Below, piece by piece: positions 11,707 through 12,842 of a stretch of DNA of 12,842 bases. The DNA comes from Synergistaceae bacterium (GTDB taxonomy: Bacteria > Synergistota > Synergistia > Synergistales > Aminobacteriaceae). Position numbers and translations under genes: made by a program. The notes under the pieces were generated by a model that worked only from the letters and a program-made list of their open reading frames with translations, did no database searches and was not told where the DNA came from. Where the stretch lies: NCBI GenBank assembly GCA_009778055.1, contig WRKN01000058.1, positions 1 through 12,842 of the forward strand, in the 5' to 3' direction. Within the stretch, counting starts at the first letter, position 1, and each line of letters opens with the position of its first letter.

Positions 11707-12734
11707 TATTCCGCGCGCACGGCGCAAACCCCGAAAAGCTGTACGAAGCCGCCGGCATAACCATGCCGGCGGCTGAAAAAGTTCTCGACTTCAGCACGAA
11801 CACAAACGTGCTGCCGTGGGACGGCAAGCTCGATATAGATTTATGGCGTTGTCTTTCCGCCTACCCGGACGACGAAACGGAGGAACTCCGGGGGATCGTC
11901 GCCGGACGCGAGAAATGCGGCATGGAGAACGTCCTGTTCGTAAACGGCTCGAACGAGGCCATCTACCTCGCGGCGTCGTTTCTGGGCGGCAAAAACGCCG
12001 CGGTGCTGCAGCCCGCCTACGGGGAATACCTCCGCGCCCTTTCCGCCTACGGCGCGAAAACGCGGAACATTTTTTCCGTGAATGACGTGAATGAATTTAA
12101 GGACTGCGACGCCCTTTTTCTGTGCAACCCGCGCAACCCCACCGGCGAGTACATTGACGCGGCGGAACTCGAACCCCTTTTCGCCGCCGCCCCCGACACG
12201 CTGTTCATCGTGGACGAAGCGTACGCCGATTTTTTGATCCCGAGGGCCGGCGAGCGGGGTAAAATAGACTACCTGCGGCATAAAAACGCCGTTATCCTCC
12301 GTTCCCTGACAAAAATTTTTCATCTGTGCGGGATTCGGCTGGGTTACGTCCTGGCGTGCCGGGAGCGCATAGAACAACTGAAATCGCGCCGTCCGGCGTG
12401 GAGCGTGAACGCCTTGGCCCAGGCCGCCGGAGCGGCGTTTATGAGGGACGAGGCTTTCGTCGAGAGAACGCGCGAATTCTACGCGGCAGAGACGCCGCGT
12501 TTCATGGCGTCGCTGAGGGATTCCGGCTTTACGGTTCGCCCGACCCGGACAAATTTTTTTCTGATAGAGACAGCCGATGATTCAAAATTGATACGTTCGC
12601 TTCTGGAACGCGGGATCGCCACGCGCCATACCCGCAACTTCCCGGGGCTGGATGGCCGTTATATCCGCGTGGCCACGCGGATGCCCGAAGAAAATGATTA
12701 TTTTGTCCGCACCGCCGGGCGTCCGATGGAGTAA
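11703..12734 (+). CDS. cobD: L-threonine-O-3-phosphate decarboxylase (PLP enzyme)
   Basis: This enzyme (CobD of Salmonella, also called CobC-like) makes (R)-1-aminopropan-2-ol phosphate, the substrate that CbiB attaches, so the two neighbours act in sequence. The 343 residues from GTG 11703 show HGANPEKLYEAAG, VLDFSTNTNVLP, LSAYPDDETEELR, VNGSNEAIYLAA, QPAYGEYLRAL, FLCNPRNPTGEY, FIVDEAYADFL, the PLP-lysine motif LRSLTKIFHLCGIRLGYV (Lys204) and RPAWSVNALAQAAG. Relatives have F or Y in place of some residues, but all key positions hold. Histidinol-phosphate aminotransferase is a close relative; the HGAN start, the W-SVN motif and the cbiB neighbour favour the decarboxylase. The last 37 bases overlap the UDP-glucose dehydrogenase gene on the other strand. 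Confidence 0.9.
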   Translation: MIFRAHGANPEKLYEAAGITMPAAEKVLDFSTNTNVLPWDGKLDIDLWRCLSAYPDDETEELRGIVAGREKCGMENVLFVNGSNEAIYLAASFLGGKNAAVLQPAYGEYLRALSAYGAKTRNIFSVNDVNEFKDCDALFLCNPRNPTGEYIDAAELEPLFAAAPDTLFIVDEAYADFLIPRAGERGKIDYLRHKNAVILRSLTKIFHLCGIRLGYVLACRERIEQLKSRRPAWSVNALAQAAGAAFMRDEAFVERTREFYAAETPRFMASLRDSGFTVRPTRTNFFLIETADDSKLIRSLLERGIATRHTRNFPGLDGRYIRVATRMPEENDYFVRTAGRPME

Positions 12735-12842
12735 TAATCGAACCCCCTGCGCGCCATTTCGGAGAGGGAATATAAATTGCGCCCGTCCACCACGACGGGG
12801 TTTTTCAGGAGGCGTTTGAGACGCCCGAAGTCCGGTTGTTTG
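12698..12842 (-). CDS. ugd: UDP-glucose 6-dehydrogenase, C-terminal end only
   Basis: The last 47 codons of a minus-strand gene whose start is outside the window. LKRLLKNPVVVDGRNLYSLS and then GFDYYSIGRPAVRTK are the typical C-terminal ending of UDP-glucose 6-dehydrogenases (NPVIVDGRN and YYSIGR). The enzyme makes UDP-glucuronate, a precursor for capsule, exopolysaccharide and also L-Ara4N. The stop (complement of 12698-12700) lies inside the cobD reading frame, so the genes overlap tail to tail by 37 bases. Related UDP-sugar dehydrogenases cannot be fully excluded from the fragment. Confidence 0.8.
   Translation of the reverse strand, partial: KQPDFGRLKRLLKNPVVVDGRNLYSLSEMARRGFDYYSIGRPAVRTK

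Overview
The window comes from a diderm (Gram-negative-type) bacterium of moderately high GC. It carries an LptD/OstA-type outer-membrane LPS assembly protein, an ArnD-like lipid-A-modification deacetylase and part of a UDP-glucose 6-dehydrogenase, next to housekeeping genes (rarA, acpS, tsaE, tsaB) and two adenosylcobalamin genes. The mix would fit a Synergistota-like anaerobe, but no marker here fixes the phylum, so that is only an inference.

Layout. (1) 1-1173, minus strand: rarA (its C-terminal end lies outside the window), preceded at a 2-base gap by a short unrecognised gene. (2) 1189-2904: an IS110-family insertion sequence with a long, highly structured left end and a DEDD transposase/recombinase. 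(3) 2903-4896: a lower-GC accessory segment. It holds a frameshifted KilA-N gene and two type II toxin-antitoxin pairs on the minus strand (MazF/PemK-like and RelE/ParE-like), bounded by two 134-bp direct repeats, with a pair of inverted palindromic repeats around the second TA pair. (4) 4917-5108: tRNA-Cys(GCA) with a clear promoter and terminator. (5) 5255-7934: an ArnD-like gene and an lptD-like gene, plus strand. (6) 7939-8835: a MerR-family regulator, minus strand, divergent from (7) 8938-12734: a tight plus-strand run acpS, small membrane protein, tsaE, tsaB, cbiB, and threonine-phosphate decarboxylase. (8) 12698-12842: the C-terminus of a UDP-glucose 6-dehydrogenase on the minus strand, overlapping the decarboxylase tail to tail.

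The most interesting object is the IS110 element. Comparing the two 134-bp repeats shows where it inserted: the left flank ends CTC-CT and the right flank begins CT-TGTATG, so a CT core is shared, as in IS621. The 512-bp left end encodes what looks like a bridge RNA: a perfect 9-bp 5' stem-loop, a target-binding loop and a donor-binding loop. Candidate guide segments match the reconstructed target and the element's own ends. The 3' half of this RNA gene is duplicated as a perfect 127-bp tandem repeat, and a third, diverged copy lies upstream, giving three donor-loop-like modules in one element. A TTGACA in the right end would pair with a TACTAT across the CT core at exactly 17 bp if the element circularised.

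Functionally, the decarboxylase and CbiB act consecutively in building the aminopropanol arm of cobalamin. TsaE and TsaB act together in tRNA t6A synthesis. ArnD-like and LptD-like proteins both concern LPS at the envelope. The accessory segment and the IS appear to have separated the rarA operon from its original promoter region.
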